From contig CAVSND010000006.1 in assembly GCA_963729215.1 (NCBI GenBank), positions 62,001-126,000 of the forward strand: a stretch of DNA of 64,000 nucleotides. Reading direction: 5' to 3'. Each line of letters starts with the position of its first letter. The first letter of the stretch is position 1. The translations under genes and the position numbers were made by a program. Below the pieces are notes generated by a model. The model did no database searches. It saw only the letters and a list, made by a program, of their open reading frames with translations, and had not been told where the DNA came from. Source of the stretch: CAVQJU01 sp963729215 (lineage in GTDB: Bacteria > Acidobacteriota > Vicinamibacteria > Vicinamibacterales > CAVVIG01). Positions 27,760-35,220 of the stretch are shown here, one piece after another.

Positions 27760-30015
27760 ATGCGAGGCAATCTCCGACTACTCGTGCCCCTGCTTGCTGT
27801 GCTCGCATTGCTCTCGGCGTCGTTTGCCTACTACCAGGTGTCGATGGAACGCGACAGCCTCAGGAACGAGTTCCAACGCCGCGTCTCCACGCTCGCCGAG
27901 GGCCTGGTCGAGACAGCTCAGCCATTGCTCGCCAAAGGTGCGTTCGCCGACCTGCGCCGCATCGTCCAGCGAAACAGCAATCAGGAACGCATCCTGGGGA
28001 TGGCGATTTACGACGAGGAAGGCAGGCGCATTGCCGCAACGGAGCTGGAGAAGCTGACCCAGCCCTTCGATGCATTCGCGCTCGTGCAGCAACATCCCAA
28101 GGGGATCGGCTCGATCGTGCGGGCCGGGGACAAGCCGCTGTACTGGTTTGCCATGCCGGTCTATGAAGACCAGCGTCTGCTTGGCGTGGTGGCCGTGGTC
28201 TGTGACGCGAGCGAGATCGAGGCCCAGAGCAACCGCATTCTGCGCGACACGGTGCTCCATACAACGGCCCAGACGCTCGTGCTCATCCTCGCCGTCCTGC
28301 TCGTCCGATCGAGCGTCGTTCGTCAGCTTCAGCACACGACGGCGTGGATCCGGTCCGTGCGAACGGGAAAACTCACGCTGCCGCCGCAGCTCCACCACAA
28401 CGTCTTCCGGCCCCTTACCCGCGAAGTGACGGACCTCGCCAAAAGCCTCGATGCCGCTCGGGCACAGGCCGAACAGGAAGCGCGGCTCAGGGACGCCCAC
28501 GAATCCCGATGGACTCCGGAACGCCTCCGCGTGAGCGTGCGGGCCAAACTGCAGGGCAGTCCGCTCTTCGTGGTGGCCAATCGCGAACCGTATATGCATG
28601 TGCTGGGCGAGTCGGGTGTTTCCGTACTGGTGCCTGCGAGCGGTCTGGTGACGGCGATGGAGCCCGTGCTGCTGGCGTGCGAAGGCACGTGGATCGCTCA
28701 CGGCTCGGGCAATGCGGACCGGACCGTCACCGACGAACAGGATCGCGTGCGTGTCCCTCCAGACCATCCTCGATACACGCTGCGCCGCGTCTGGCTGACG
28801 AACGAAGAAGAGAAAGGCTACTACCAGGGATTGGCGAACGAGGGGCTCTGGCCGCTTTGCCATATTGCTCACACACGCCCGACCTTTCGTCCGGACGACT
28901 GGCAGCAGTACCAGGCCGTCAACCGGAAATTCGCGGACGCCGTGGTCGAGGAGATGCACGCCGCCGAGCATCCGGTTGTGCTCGTGCAGGACTACCACTT
29001 TGCCCTGTTGCCGCGGCTCCTGAAAGAACGGCGGCCGGACGCCCGGGTCGCGATCTTCTGGCACATTCCCTGGCCGAACCCGGAGGCGTTCGCGATCTGC
29101 CCATGGCAGGGCGAACTGCTCGACGGGCTGCTCGGGGCCGATCTGATCGGCTTCCACACGCAGTTCCACTGCAACAATTTCCTGGAAACGGTCGAGCGCA
29201 GCCTGGAGGCTCGCGTCGAGTGGGAGCGGTTCGCCGTCAGCCGGAACGGCCATACGACGACGGTGCTGCCGTTTCCGATCAGCGTCGCGGCCGCCGAGAG
29301 CCCGTCGGAACAGGAACAAGAGGACGGGGGCGACCCGCCGACGGTTCGTGCGAATCTGCGGAAGCAGCTGGGCGTGGAGGGTCTGTTTCTTGGCGTGGGC
29401 GTCGATCGGGTGGACTACACCAAGGGCCTCATCGAACGGTTCCGGGGCATCGAGCGGTTCCTCGAAAAATTCGATGCCTTCCTGGAACAGTTCACGTTCG
29501 TGCAGATCGCGGCGCCCAGCCGGACCGACATCACACGCTATGCGGAGTTTCTGCGCAGCGTGGAAGCCGAAGCCGAACGCATCAACCGCAAGTTTCAGCG
29601 GCACTCGTGGAAGCCGATCGTCCTGCAGGTACGGCACCATTCGCACGAGGAGATCACGCGCTACTACCGGGCCGCGGATTTCTGCCTGATCACGTCGCTG
29701 CACGACGGCATGAACCTGGTCGCCAAGGAATTCGTGGCATCGCGCAGCGACGAGGACGGCGTCCTGATCCTCAGCACGTTCGCCGGCGCGGCGCGGGAGC
29801 TTCCGGACGCGCTCATCGTCAACCCGTACGACATCGACGCCCTCGCCGACTCGATTCATCAGGCCATCGACATGGGTCCTCGCGAGCGTGGCGCCCGGAT
29901 GCGGCGCATGCGGCAGGTCGTCGCCGAACACAACGTGTATCGCTGGGCCGGGAACCTGATCTCCGAGTTGAGCGGGATTCGTGTCGAAAAGGCCGGAAAG
30001 GCAGTCGTGCGATGA
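27760..30015 (+). CDS. otsA: Membrane-anchored trehalose-6-phosphate synthase with sensor and HAMP-like module
   Basis: About 751 residues. Residues ~5-25 form a transmembrane helix, ~26-170 an extracytoplasmic sensor-like domain, and ~175-195 a second helix (TLVLILAVLLVRSSVV). A HAMP-like linker and coiled coil follow to ~260. The rest is GT20 trehalose-6-phosphate synthase, with VQDYHFALLP, FWHIPWPNPEAF, VGVDRVDYTKGL and SLHDGMNLVAKEF motifs for UDP-glucose and glucose-6-phosphate. The usual NRLP/GGL N-loop is altered (NREP, ASGL). It overlaps otsB by four bases. GTG 27706 is an alternative start. Sensor-linked control of trehalose synthesis is inference. Confidence 0.87.
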   Translation: MRGNLRLLVPLLAVLALLSASFAYYQVSMERDSLRNEFQRRVSTLAEGLVETAQPLLAKGAFADLRRIVQRNSNQERILGMAIYDEEGRRIAATELEKLTQPFDAFALVQQHPKGIGSIVRAGDKPLYWFAMPVYEDQRLLGVVAVVCDASEIEAQSNRILRDTVLHTTAQTLVLILAVLLVRSSVVRQLQHTTAWIRSVRTGKLTLPPQLHHNVFRPLTREVTDLAKSLDAARAQAEQEARLRDAHESRWTPERLRVSVRAKLQGSPLFVVANREPYMHVLGESGVSVLVPASGLVTAMEPVLLACEGTWIAHGSGNADRTVTDEQDRVRVPPDHPRYTLRRVWLTNEEEKGYYQGLANEGLWPLCHIAHTRPTFRPDDWQQYQAVNRKFADAVVEEMHAAEHPVVLVQDYHFALLPRLLKERRPDARVAIFWHIPWPNPEAFAICPWQGELLDGLLGADLIGFHTQFHCNNFLETVERSLEARVEWERFAVSRNGHTTTVLPFPISVAAAESPSEQEQEDGGDPPTVRANLRKQLGVEGLFLGVGVDRVDYTKGLIERFRGIERFLEKFDAFLEQFTFVQIAAPSRTDITRYAEFLRSVEAEAERINRKFQRHSWKPIVLQVRHHSHEEITRYYRAADFCLITSLHDGMNLVAKEFVASRSDEDGVLILSTFAGAARELPDALIVNPYDIDALADSIHQAIDMGPRERGARMRRMRQVVAEHNVYRWAGNLISELSGIRVEKAGKAVVR

Positions 30016-30785
30016 GCGAAGGAGAAGCCGACGATGCGACAACGATTCCGTGGTGGGCGCGGGTCGCGCCACGCGTCCGCGCCGCCCGGCGCTGCGCGCT
30101 GTTCCTCGACTTCGACGGCACGCTCGCGGAGCTCACGAAGGAACCCGAAGCGGCCCATATGACGGCTGCGACGAGGGCAGCACTGAAGGCGCTGGCTGGG
30201 CGTCCGCGGGCCCGCCTGTTCTTCATCAGCGGGCGCCGGCGGAGCGACCTCTGGAACAAGGTGCGGCTCCCGGGCTGCCAGTATCTGGGGCTGTTTGGCT
30301 TCGAACGCACGGCGCGCACCGAGGCCGTTCGATCCGCGCGCATCCAGGAACTGCGTACGGAAGCTGAAGCGCTCGTCGCGGGTCTCCAGGGGGTTTGGAT
30401 CGAAGACAAGGGGCTGGCATTCGTCCTGCATCATCGGGACGCGCCGGCCGGCGTTCGGACAGTGGCGCGCCGGCGGGTGCGCGCGGCCCTTCGATCGAGT
30501 TCGGCCGTCCGCCTGTTCGAAAGCGCCCACGGTCTCGAGGTGGTGTCGCGCGACGTTGCGGGAAAAGGCGCAACAGTCCGGCAACTCCTCCGCCGGCCGG
30601 CGCTCCGCCACGCGGTGCCGATCTATCTCGGAGACGATCTCTCAGACGAGAGCGCGTTTCTGGCGGCCCGCCGTGGCGTGACGGTCAAAGTCGGGAAGGC
30701 CCGGCCGACGGCCGCGCAGTACCGGCTTGCGGGGGTCGGCGAGGTCCGCCAGCTGCTCGGTCTGCTCGCCCAGGCGCTCCAATGA
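30012..30785 (+). CDS. otsB: Trehalose-6-phosphate phosphatase
   Basis: This 258-residue HAD phosphatase has motif I LFLDFDGTLAEL, motif II in FFISGRR, and motif IV YLGDDLSDESAF. It makes trehalose from trehalose-6-phosphate. ATG 30012 overlaps the otsA stop as ATGA, so the two enzymes are translationally coupled and complete the OtsA-OtsB pathway. Length is typical. Confidence 0.93.
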   Translation: MSEGEADDATTIPWWARVAPRVRAARRCALFLDFDGTLAELTKEPEAAHMTAATRAALKALAGRPRARLFFISGRRRSDLWNKVRLPGCQYLGLFGFERTARTEAVRSARIQELRTEAEALVAGLQGVWIEDKGLAFVLHHRDAPAGVRTVARRRVRAALRSSSAVRLFESAHGLEVVSRDVAGKGATVRQLLRRPALRHAVPIYLGDDLSDESAFLAARRGVTVKVGKARPTAAQYRLAGVGEVRQLLGLLAQALQ

Positions 30786-30800
30786 AAGCGGTGAAACACG

Positions 30801-31262
30801 GTGACACAGCCGTTCGAGTTCTCCACCGCCGGCTATCTCATCCGCATCGCCAATCAGAAGGCCGGATCGATTGAGGAGCTCGCCAACGGCGTGGCCGAGT
30901 GCAGCGACGCGTCGATCTTTCATCACACGTTCCACACGCTTGGCCAGCACCATTTCCTGACAGAAGGCTTTTCCAACGACTTCGCCCAGTGGGCGCTGGC
31001 CTCGGCAAACCGCGTCGAGCTGGCCGAGCAGCTGGCGTCGCTGGACGTCCGCGATTACGTGACGCTGGCGGAAGTGCGCTCCGACCTCCACCGCATCCTC
31101 AAAGACTACACGGAGGTCCACCCGGCCGCCGCGCAGCAGATGACGCTCGAGCCGTTCTACTTCTGCGAAAGCGTGGAGATCGCGACGCCGCTCGGCGAGC
31201 GTGCGTGCCTCCACGCTGAAACGTACCTGCTCTTGTTCCGTGCGCTCCAACGGACGACGTGA
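30801..31262 (+). CDS. DUF5752-like protein next to the trehalose genes
   Basis: This 153-residue protein starts at GTG 30801. It has a helical fold with HHTFHTLGQHHFLTEGFSNDFAQWA and an E-F-Y-F-C-E segment. It fits the DUF5752 family, which I recall as a companion of sugar or trehalose genes. It follows otsB by 15 bases on the same strand. No catalytic motif is obvious; His-rich HHTFH could bind metal. Function unknown. Confidence 0.65.
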   Translation: MTQPFEFSTAGYLIRIANQKAGSIEELANGVAECSDASIFHHTFHTLGQHHFLTEGFSNDFAQWALASANRVELAEQLASLDVRDYVTLAEVRSDLHRILKDYTEVHPAAAQQMTLEPFYFCESVEIATPLGERACLHAETYLLLFRALQRTT

Positions 31263-31314
31263 ACCGGCAGGCGTCAGCAGAGCGCTGAAGCCGGCGGCGG
31301 CGCGAGGGGAATCG

Positions 31315-31752
31315 TCAGATCAACCGGCCCAGAGGACCGAGGTCGAGGTTCAAGTCGTCCGCCGTCAACCCGAAACGCTCGCCCATGACCCTGAGCGTTT
31401 CTTCGAGACGCATCAGCGCCAGTCCTACGGCTTCCACTTCGGCAGGGGTCAGCGTGCGCGCTTCCATGCGGCGAATCGCCTGGCGCTCGAGCAGTTTGCG
31501 CAGGAATTCCATGAGCGTCAGCACGAGCTTCGCGACCGAACGCTGAACGTCCTCCGGATCGACGTTCCAGCGGGCCGCACCGGCCGGCGGCAGGTTGCGC
31601 TCGAGTTCGGCGCGCAGCGCCTCGATGTCTCCGGCAGGGAGAGCCTCCAGCTCCAATGCCTTGCGCCCTCGTGCCATACGCCGGCGTGTTCGCGTGGGCG
31701 CGGCCGCACGTTTGCGTGCACGCGCCGTGCGGGGTCGCCGCTTCGTCGTCAT
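31315..31752 (-). CDS. gvpK: Gas vesicle protein GvpK
   Basis: After a basic N-terminus (MTTKRRPRTARARKR), the GvpK domain is unmistakable: RWNVDPEDVQRSVAKLVLTLMEFLRKLLERQAIRRMEA..LTPAEVE.VGLALMRLEETL, ending LNLDLGPLGRLI. ATG 31752 overlaps the upstream GvpF/L gene as ATGA, which sets the start. It is the last gene of the leftward gvp cluster. GvpK is a minor assembly protein of gas vesicles. The length of ~145 residues is a little above average because of the basic leader. Confidence 0.93.
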   Translation of the reverse strand: MTTKRRPRTARARKRAAAPTRTRRRMARGRKALELEALPAGDIEALRAELERNLPPAGAARWNVDPEDVQRSVAKLVLTLMEFLRKLLERQAIRRMEARTLTPAEVEAVGLALMRLEETLRVMGERFGLTADDLNLDLGPLGRLI

Positions 31753-32462
31753 CGCCTCAGCTCCGGGACAAATCCATAGGGCGGCCACGGCCCGCTCGCG
31801 ACCACGCGGCTGCCGGGTTCGGCCGCATGTCGCCGCAGCAGCCGCCGGTAGGCCGCTGCCCCACCTCGCGGAATGAGATGGTACGCCGTCAGAATCAGCG
31901 GACCCTGATCGTGTCTCACGATCCGCTCGGCCGTCACGATGGGCGCCAGGACGGCGCGCAGGCGTTCGAGTTCGGGCGCGGCCGGCGCGGCCTGCTCGTG
32001 GGCGCGGCGCAGGAGATAGCTCGTGCCTGGATGTTCAGCGTCCAGGACTTCTTCCACACCCGACTTGTCCGTCTTTCCCGTCCCGCCGGTCCCGCCGGAG
32101 TCGACGGTCGTGGCCACCGCTCCGAACACTCTGAGCGTCATCTGTTCGCGCCCATCCACGAGCGCGAGCGCCTCGCACAGATCGGCAGACCAGCGTTCGA
32201 TCAACCCGACAACCGACGCCTCGGACTCGACGATCGTTCCGAATCGGGCGGGAAGGATGGCCGGGGCCACGCGGGCGACTCTCCGCACCACGGCGTCATG
32301 CGCACGCAACGCACGCGCGGTGAGCGGCGTCTTCGCGTCACAGTCGGCCACGACCGCTGACACCGGTCCGGCTGTCACCAGGCGCATCCGCGGAAAGTTC
32401 GCGCGCGTGAACGTGCGCCGGCTGGGGCGCCGGCCGACGATTGCGTAGACGCACAGAGGCAT
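31749..32462 (-). CDS. GvpF/GvpL family protein (copy 3)
   Basis: This 237-residue protein opens with a beta-strand VYAIVGRR like the VYCV/VYAI start of GvpL/F. It has AHDAVVRRVA..APAILPARFGTIV in the first domain and ends with the family signature GPWPPYGFVPE. It is the shortest and most diverged of three GvpF/L paralogues in the cluster. GvpF/L proteins act in vesicle nucleation, probably by binding GvpA. A short Gly/Thr-rich insertion (GGTGGTGKTDKSG) sits mid-protein. Confidence 0.88.
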   Translation of the reverse strand: MPLCVYAIVGRRPSRRTFTRANFPRMRLVTAGPVSAVVADCDAKTPLTARALRAHDAVVRRVARVAPAILPARFGTIVESEASVVGLIERWSADLCEALALVDGREQMTLRVFGAVATTVDSGGTGGTGKTDKSGVEEVLDAEHPGTSYLLRRAHEQAAPAAPELERLRAVLAPIVTAERIVRHDQGPLILTAYHLIPRGGAAAYRRLLRRHAAEPGSRVVASGPWPPYGFVPELRR

Positions 32463-32486
32463 GGCCAGGTGCGGCGCGGCGGGGCG

Positions 32487-32753
32487 TCAGGCCCCGCGGT
32501 TCTTCCGGGAACCTGGTGGATTCGTGTTCCCTGGAACGCCGGCCACGCGATCGGCGGAACAAATGAGCGCAAGCAGACGGACGTAGATCAGGTCCACGTC
32601 GGCGACGCCGAGCGTGAGCTCCCCGGAAATGACGATGCCCTGGTTCAGGACGTGATCGATCACGTCGAGCAGCGACACATCGACCTGGTCCAGGCCGAGC
32701 ACGGACGGCAGCTCGGCCGATGACGCGCTCTTCCGGTGGGCGTGCCGCCGCAT
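32487..32753 (-). CDS. GvpA-family minor protein (GvpJ/M/S-like)
   Basis: This 88-residue protein has a GvpA-family core, SLLDVIDHVLNQGIVISGELTLGVADVDLIYVRLLALICSADRV (residues ~28-71), with an N-terminal extension. The VADVDLIYVRLLALICSADR variant is typical of accessory paralogues (GvpJ, GvpM, GvpS) rather than the main shell protein. It lies between two GvpF/L genes and is probably cotranscribed with them. Confidence 0.85.
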   Translation of the reverse strand: MRRHAHRKSASSAELPSVLGLDQVDVSLLDVIDHVLNQGIVISGELTLGVADVDLIYVRLLALICSADRVAGVPGNTNPPGSRKNRGA

Positions 32754-32760
32754 CAGGCGC

Positions 32761-33537
32761 TCACGGCTCGATGAAGTTGTAAGGCGGCCAGGGACCGGTC
32801 ACCTCGACCCCGTAGCCGTCCCGGTTGAGGCTGCGCGCCGTGCGCCGCGTCGCGGCGCGAAACCGCGCGGTCGCGGCGATGGCCACGAGGAAGGCCGCAT
32901 CGAGCAGCAGCCGCGTGTTGTGCTCGCCGCCAATCGCCGGCGGATGGCGCCGCGCGTCAGCCGACAGCGCCGCCAGGGTCGAGTAGGCGCGGTTCACGCG
33001 GGTCTGGGCGCGAGCCGCGATCTCGCGCGTTTCATCGCGGACCTGTTTCTTGGCGGCCAGGTACGACGTGCCCGTTTCGGTGCCGCCGGCCGGCTTGACC
33101 CCGCGGGCCCGTGACGCGCGCGCGGCAAGAGGAACCGCACGGATGCGGACACCCCATTCCCGGCGTCCGGCCACGCGCTTCATCGAGGCGTCGATCTCGT
33201 GCCGCTGGCGTTCGATTTCCTTGGTGGCCCGGAAGTCGTTCTCGAAGATGGTGAAGAGCTTCATCGGCACGACGGCACGCGCGCGCAGGCAATACTCGAT
33301 CACGGCTTCGTGACCGACCGCGCAGCGCGAGAGCCATTTCATATCGTGAAGCCCTCGCCGAATCGGCTCCTCGCCGTACCGCGACAACGGCGCGTCGGCG
33401 ACGACGAGCCAGAGATCGCGGCCGGCGTCGAGGAAACGGTGTTTCCCGAGGCCCGGGGGGCCGGCCGGCACGTGCCTGAAGCTGGGTTGGCGTCGAGCCT
33501 GGACGGCACAATATACGTAGGTCGCTTTAGCGCCCAT
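32761..33537 (-). CDS. GvpF/GvpL family protein (copy 2)
   Basis: This 258-residue GvpL/F protein has an N-terminal TYVYCAVQ strand, CAVGHEAVIEYCLRARAVVPMKLFTIFEND (the H-E-V..VP..FGT region) and a C-terminal GPWPPYNFIEP. Its stop lies 7 bases from the neighbouring GvpA-like start. An Arg/Ala-rich middle is diverged from copy 1 at 33867-34799. Confidence 0.9.
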   Translation of the reverse strand: MGAKATYVYCAVQARRQPSFRHVPAGPPGLGKHRFLDAGRDLWLVVADAPLSRYGEEPIRRGLHDMKWLSRCAVGHEAVIEYCLRARAVVPMKLFTIFENDFRATKEIERQRHEIDASMKRVAGRREWGVRIRAVPLAARASRARGVKPAGGTETGTSYLAAKKQVRDETREIAARAQTRVNRAYSTLAALSADARRHPPAIGGEHNTRLLLDAAFLVAIAATARFRAATRRTARSLNRDGYGVEVTGPWPPYNFIEP

Positions 33538-33567
33538 ACTCCGGTGTCGCTTTCGGCGCGGGGCGCA

Positions 33568-33861
33568 TTACCGCTGGTCGTCGTCGATTGTGATCTGTAC
33601 GTCCGCGCCGGTCACCCTGGAGTCAATCACCGTTCCGCCACCCTGCCGGCGCCGGCGGACGGCGCCAAGGCGCTCCAGGACATCGCGTTCGAGCGCCGCG
33701 TACTGCTCCTCGGACAACTCGCCGGCCTCGAGGCGCGCCTGCCCGTCGAGGAGGGCCTCGCGCAGGCGGCTGTCGTCGTCCTGCTCGGCGTCGGCCGCGA
33801 CGCGGATCTTGTCGAAGACGAAGCCGAGGCCGTCGATGAGGAGCGAGTCGAGGATGAACAC
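33568..33861 (-). CDS. gvpG: Gas vesicle protein GvpG
   Basis: This 97-residue protein begins MFILDSLLIDGLGFVFDKI, the GvpG start, and continues with LREALLDGQARLEAGELSEEQYAALERDVLERL, the acidic helical core. GvpG is a small helical assembly factor normally beside GvpF/L genes, as here. The tail after residue ~72 is extended. Confidence 0.88.
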   Translation of the reverse strand: MFILDSLLIDGLGFVFDKIRVAADAEQDDDSRLREALLDGQARLEAGELSEEQYAALERDVLERLGAVRRRRQGGGTVIDSRVTGADVQITIDDDQR

Positions 33862-33866
33862 TGTGC

Positions 33867-34799
33867 TTATGCCCGCTCCAGCTTCAGGCGGATATTCACG
33901 AAGTTATACGGGGGCCAGGGGCCCGTGTACTTGAACGTCAGCTTTTCGTGCTGGGCCGCGACCTGCTTGATGGCCTGATCGAACGCGGCCTCGCTGTCCC
34001 TCGACACGAGGAACGCTCCGTTGAGGATCATCTTGTCGCCAATCGGCTTGTTGATCCGCGCGGCGACCGCCGCGGCGCGCAGTTCTTCCAGAATGCCAGA
34101 CACATACCGCTCCGACCGGCTCTGCAGCGCGGCTTCGACCAGGCGGCCGTACTGCATCCGGGCGAAATACGTGGAACCCTTCTGCGAGGCAATCTCGTTC
34201 CTCAGCCGGCGAATGTCCTCGTCCTCTTCTTCGATCCCGGTAATCACGGCATCGCGATCCCACAGGACCTTCAAGCCGAACTCCAGCTTGTTCTGCATCT
34301 TCGACAGGACGTCGTCGAATGCGTCGTGCGCCGATCGCAGCAGTTCGAGGGCGTCGTCGCGCGTCTTGAAAATGGTGCCGAACGACATCGGGATCACCGT
34401 GTGATCCTTCATGACCGTCTCGTTGACGTGTTCGTGGGCCAGCACGTTCTCGCGCGTCGAATCGAGCGGACCGATGGGCACGTCCGACACGACGGCGGCG
34501 AGATCCTTGTAGTTGACGGTGTGGACCCCGCCGACTTCGCCCGCAATCGTGCTCAAGCCGAACTGGAGGGACTTGTTCGACCTGATGACGCAGTACACGT
34601 ACTTGCCGCGGAGCGACCCGTCCGAAGCCGGCTTGTCGGTCCGCGGGGCGCGTGCGACATCCTGCGGCGGGTTGACGTTGCGTGGAGGCTGGACCCCCGC
34701 CGCGTGTTTCTCGGGGCCGGGCCGGGCGGCTTTCGTGCCGCGTGCGGCCCGTGGCCGCGCGCCTTTCCCGCGGCGAACCGCACTCGACCGCTTAGGCAT
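33867..34799 (-). CDS. gvpL: GvpF/GvpL family protein (copy 1, full-length)
   Basis: This 310-residue protein has a basic, Pro/Ala-rich N-terminal ~65 residues. The complete GvpL/F domain follows: KYVYCVIRSNKSLQFGLSTI, DLAAVVSDVPI, AHEHVNETVMKDHTVIPMSFGTIFKTRDD, LEFGLKVLWDR, and a final GPWPPYNFVNIRL. It overlaps the upstream receiver gene by 8 bases. It is the best-conserved of the three copies and the likely functional GvpF/L. Confidence 0.92.
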   Translation of the reverse strand: MPKRSSAVRRGKGARPRAARGTKAARPGPEKHAAGVQPPRNVNPPQDVARAPRTDKPASDGSLRGKYVYCVIRSNKSLQFGLSTIAGEVGGVHTVNYKDLAAVVSDVPIGPLDSTRENVLAHEHVNETVMKDHTVIPMSFGTIFKTRDDALELLRSAHDAFDDVLSKMQNKLEFGLKVLWDRDAVITGIEEEDEDIRRLRNEIASQKGSTYFARMQYGRLVEAALQSRSERYVSGILEELRAAAVAARINKPIGDKMILNGAFLVSRDSEAAFDQAIKQVAAQHEKLTFKYTGPWPPYNFVNIRLKLERA

Positions 34800-35220
34800 G
34801 CGAGGCTCCCTTTCGACGGCTGCGTCGCGCGTTCGGCGACGCGAGCAGGCGCTCGACCTCGGCGACGAGAGCGTCCGGCAGGCACGGCTTGGTCACGAAC
34901 GCGTCACATCCGGCCTGTTGTGCGCTCTGCTGGAACCCCGTCAGCGCATGGCCGGACAACGCGATGATTGGAATACTCTGCGTGCGCGGATCGGCCTTCA
35001 GGCGCCGCGTGGCTTCCCATCCGTCCATGCCCGGCATCGACAAGTCCATCAGGATGATGTTGGGTGACAGCTCGATGGCTTTCTCGACCGCCTCGGCGCC
35101 GTTTGACGCTTCAGCCACGCGAAAGCCCGAGAATTCGAAGTATTGCGCATACATCTCGCGGGCGTCCAGAAAATCGTCGACGACCAGCACGAGCGGGTTG
35201 CCGCCTGTTCCTGTCATCAT
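34792..35220 (-). CDS. Single-domain response regulator in the gvp cluster
   Basis: This 142-residue CheY-like receiver has LVLVVDDFLDAREMY, phospho-acceptor Asp in NIILMDLSMPGMDGW, SGHA for the Ser/Thr switch and TKPCLP for the Lys loop. It has no output domain. ATG 35220 overlaps the stop of the histidine kinase as ATGA, so kinase and receiver are translationally coupled; it overlaps gvpL by 8 bases. It probably receives phosphate from that kinase. Confidence 0.92.
   Translation of the reverse strand: MMTGTGGNPLVLVVDDFLDAREMYAQYFEFSGFRVAEASNGAEAVEKAIELSPNIILMDLSMPGMDGWEATRRLKADPRTQSIPIIALSGHALTGFQQSAQQAGCDAFVTKPCLPDALVAEVERLLASPNARRSRRKGASHA

Noticed and set aside
27778..30072. 764-residue leftward frame opposite otsA
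   Set aside because: Antisense shadow; otsA has all GT20 motifs in frame.
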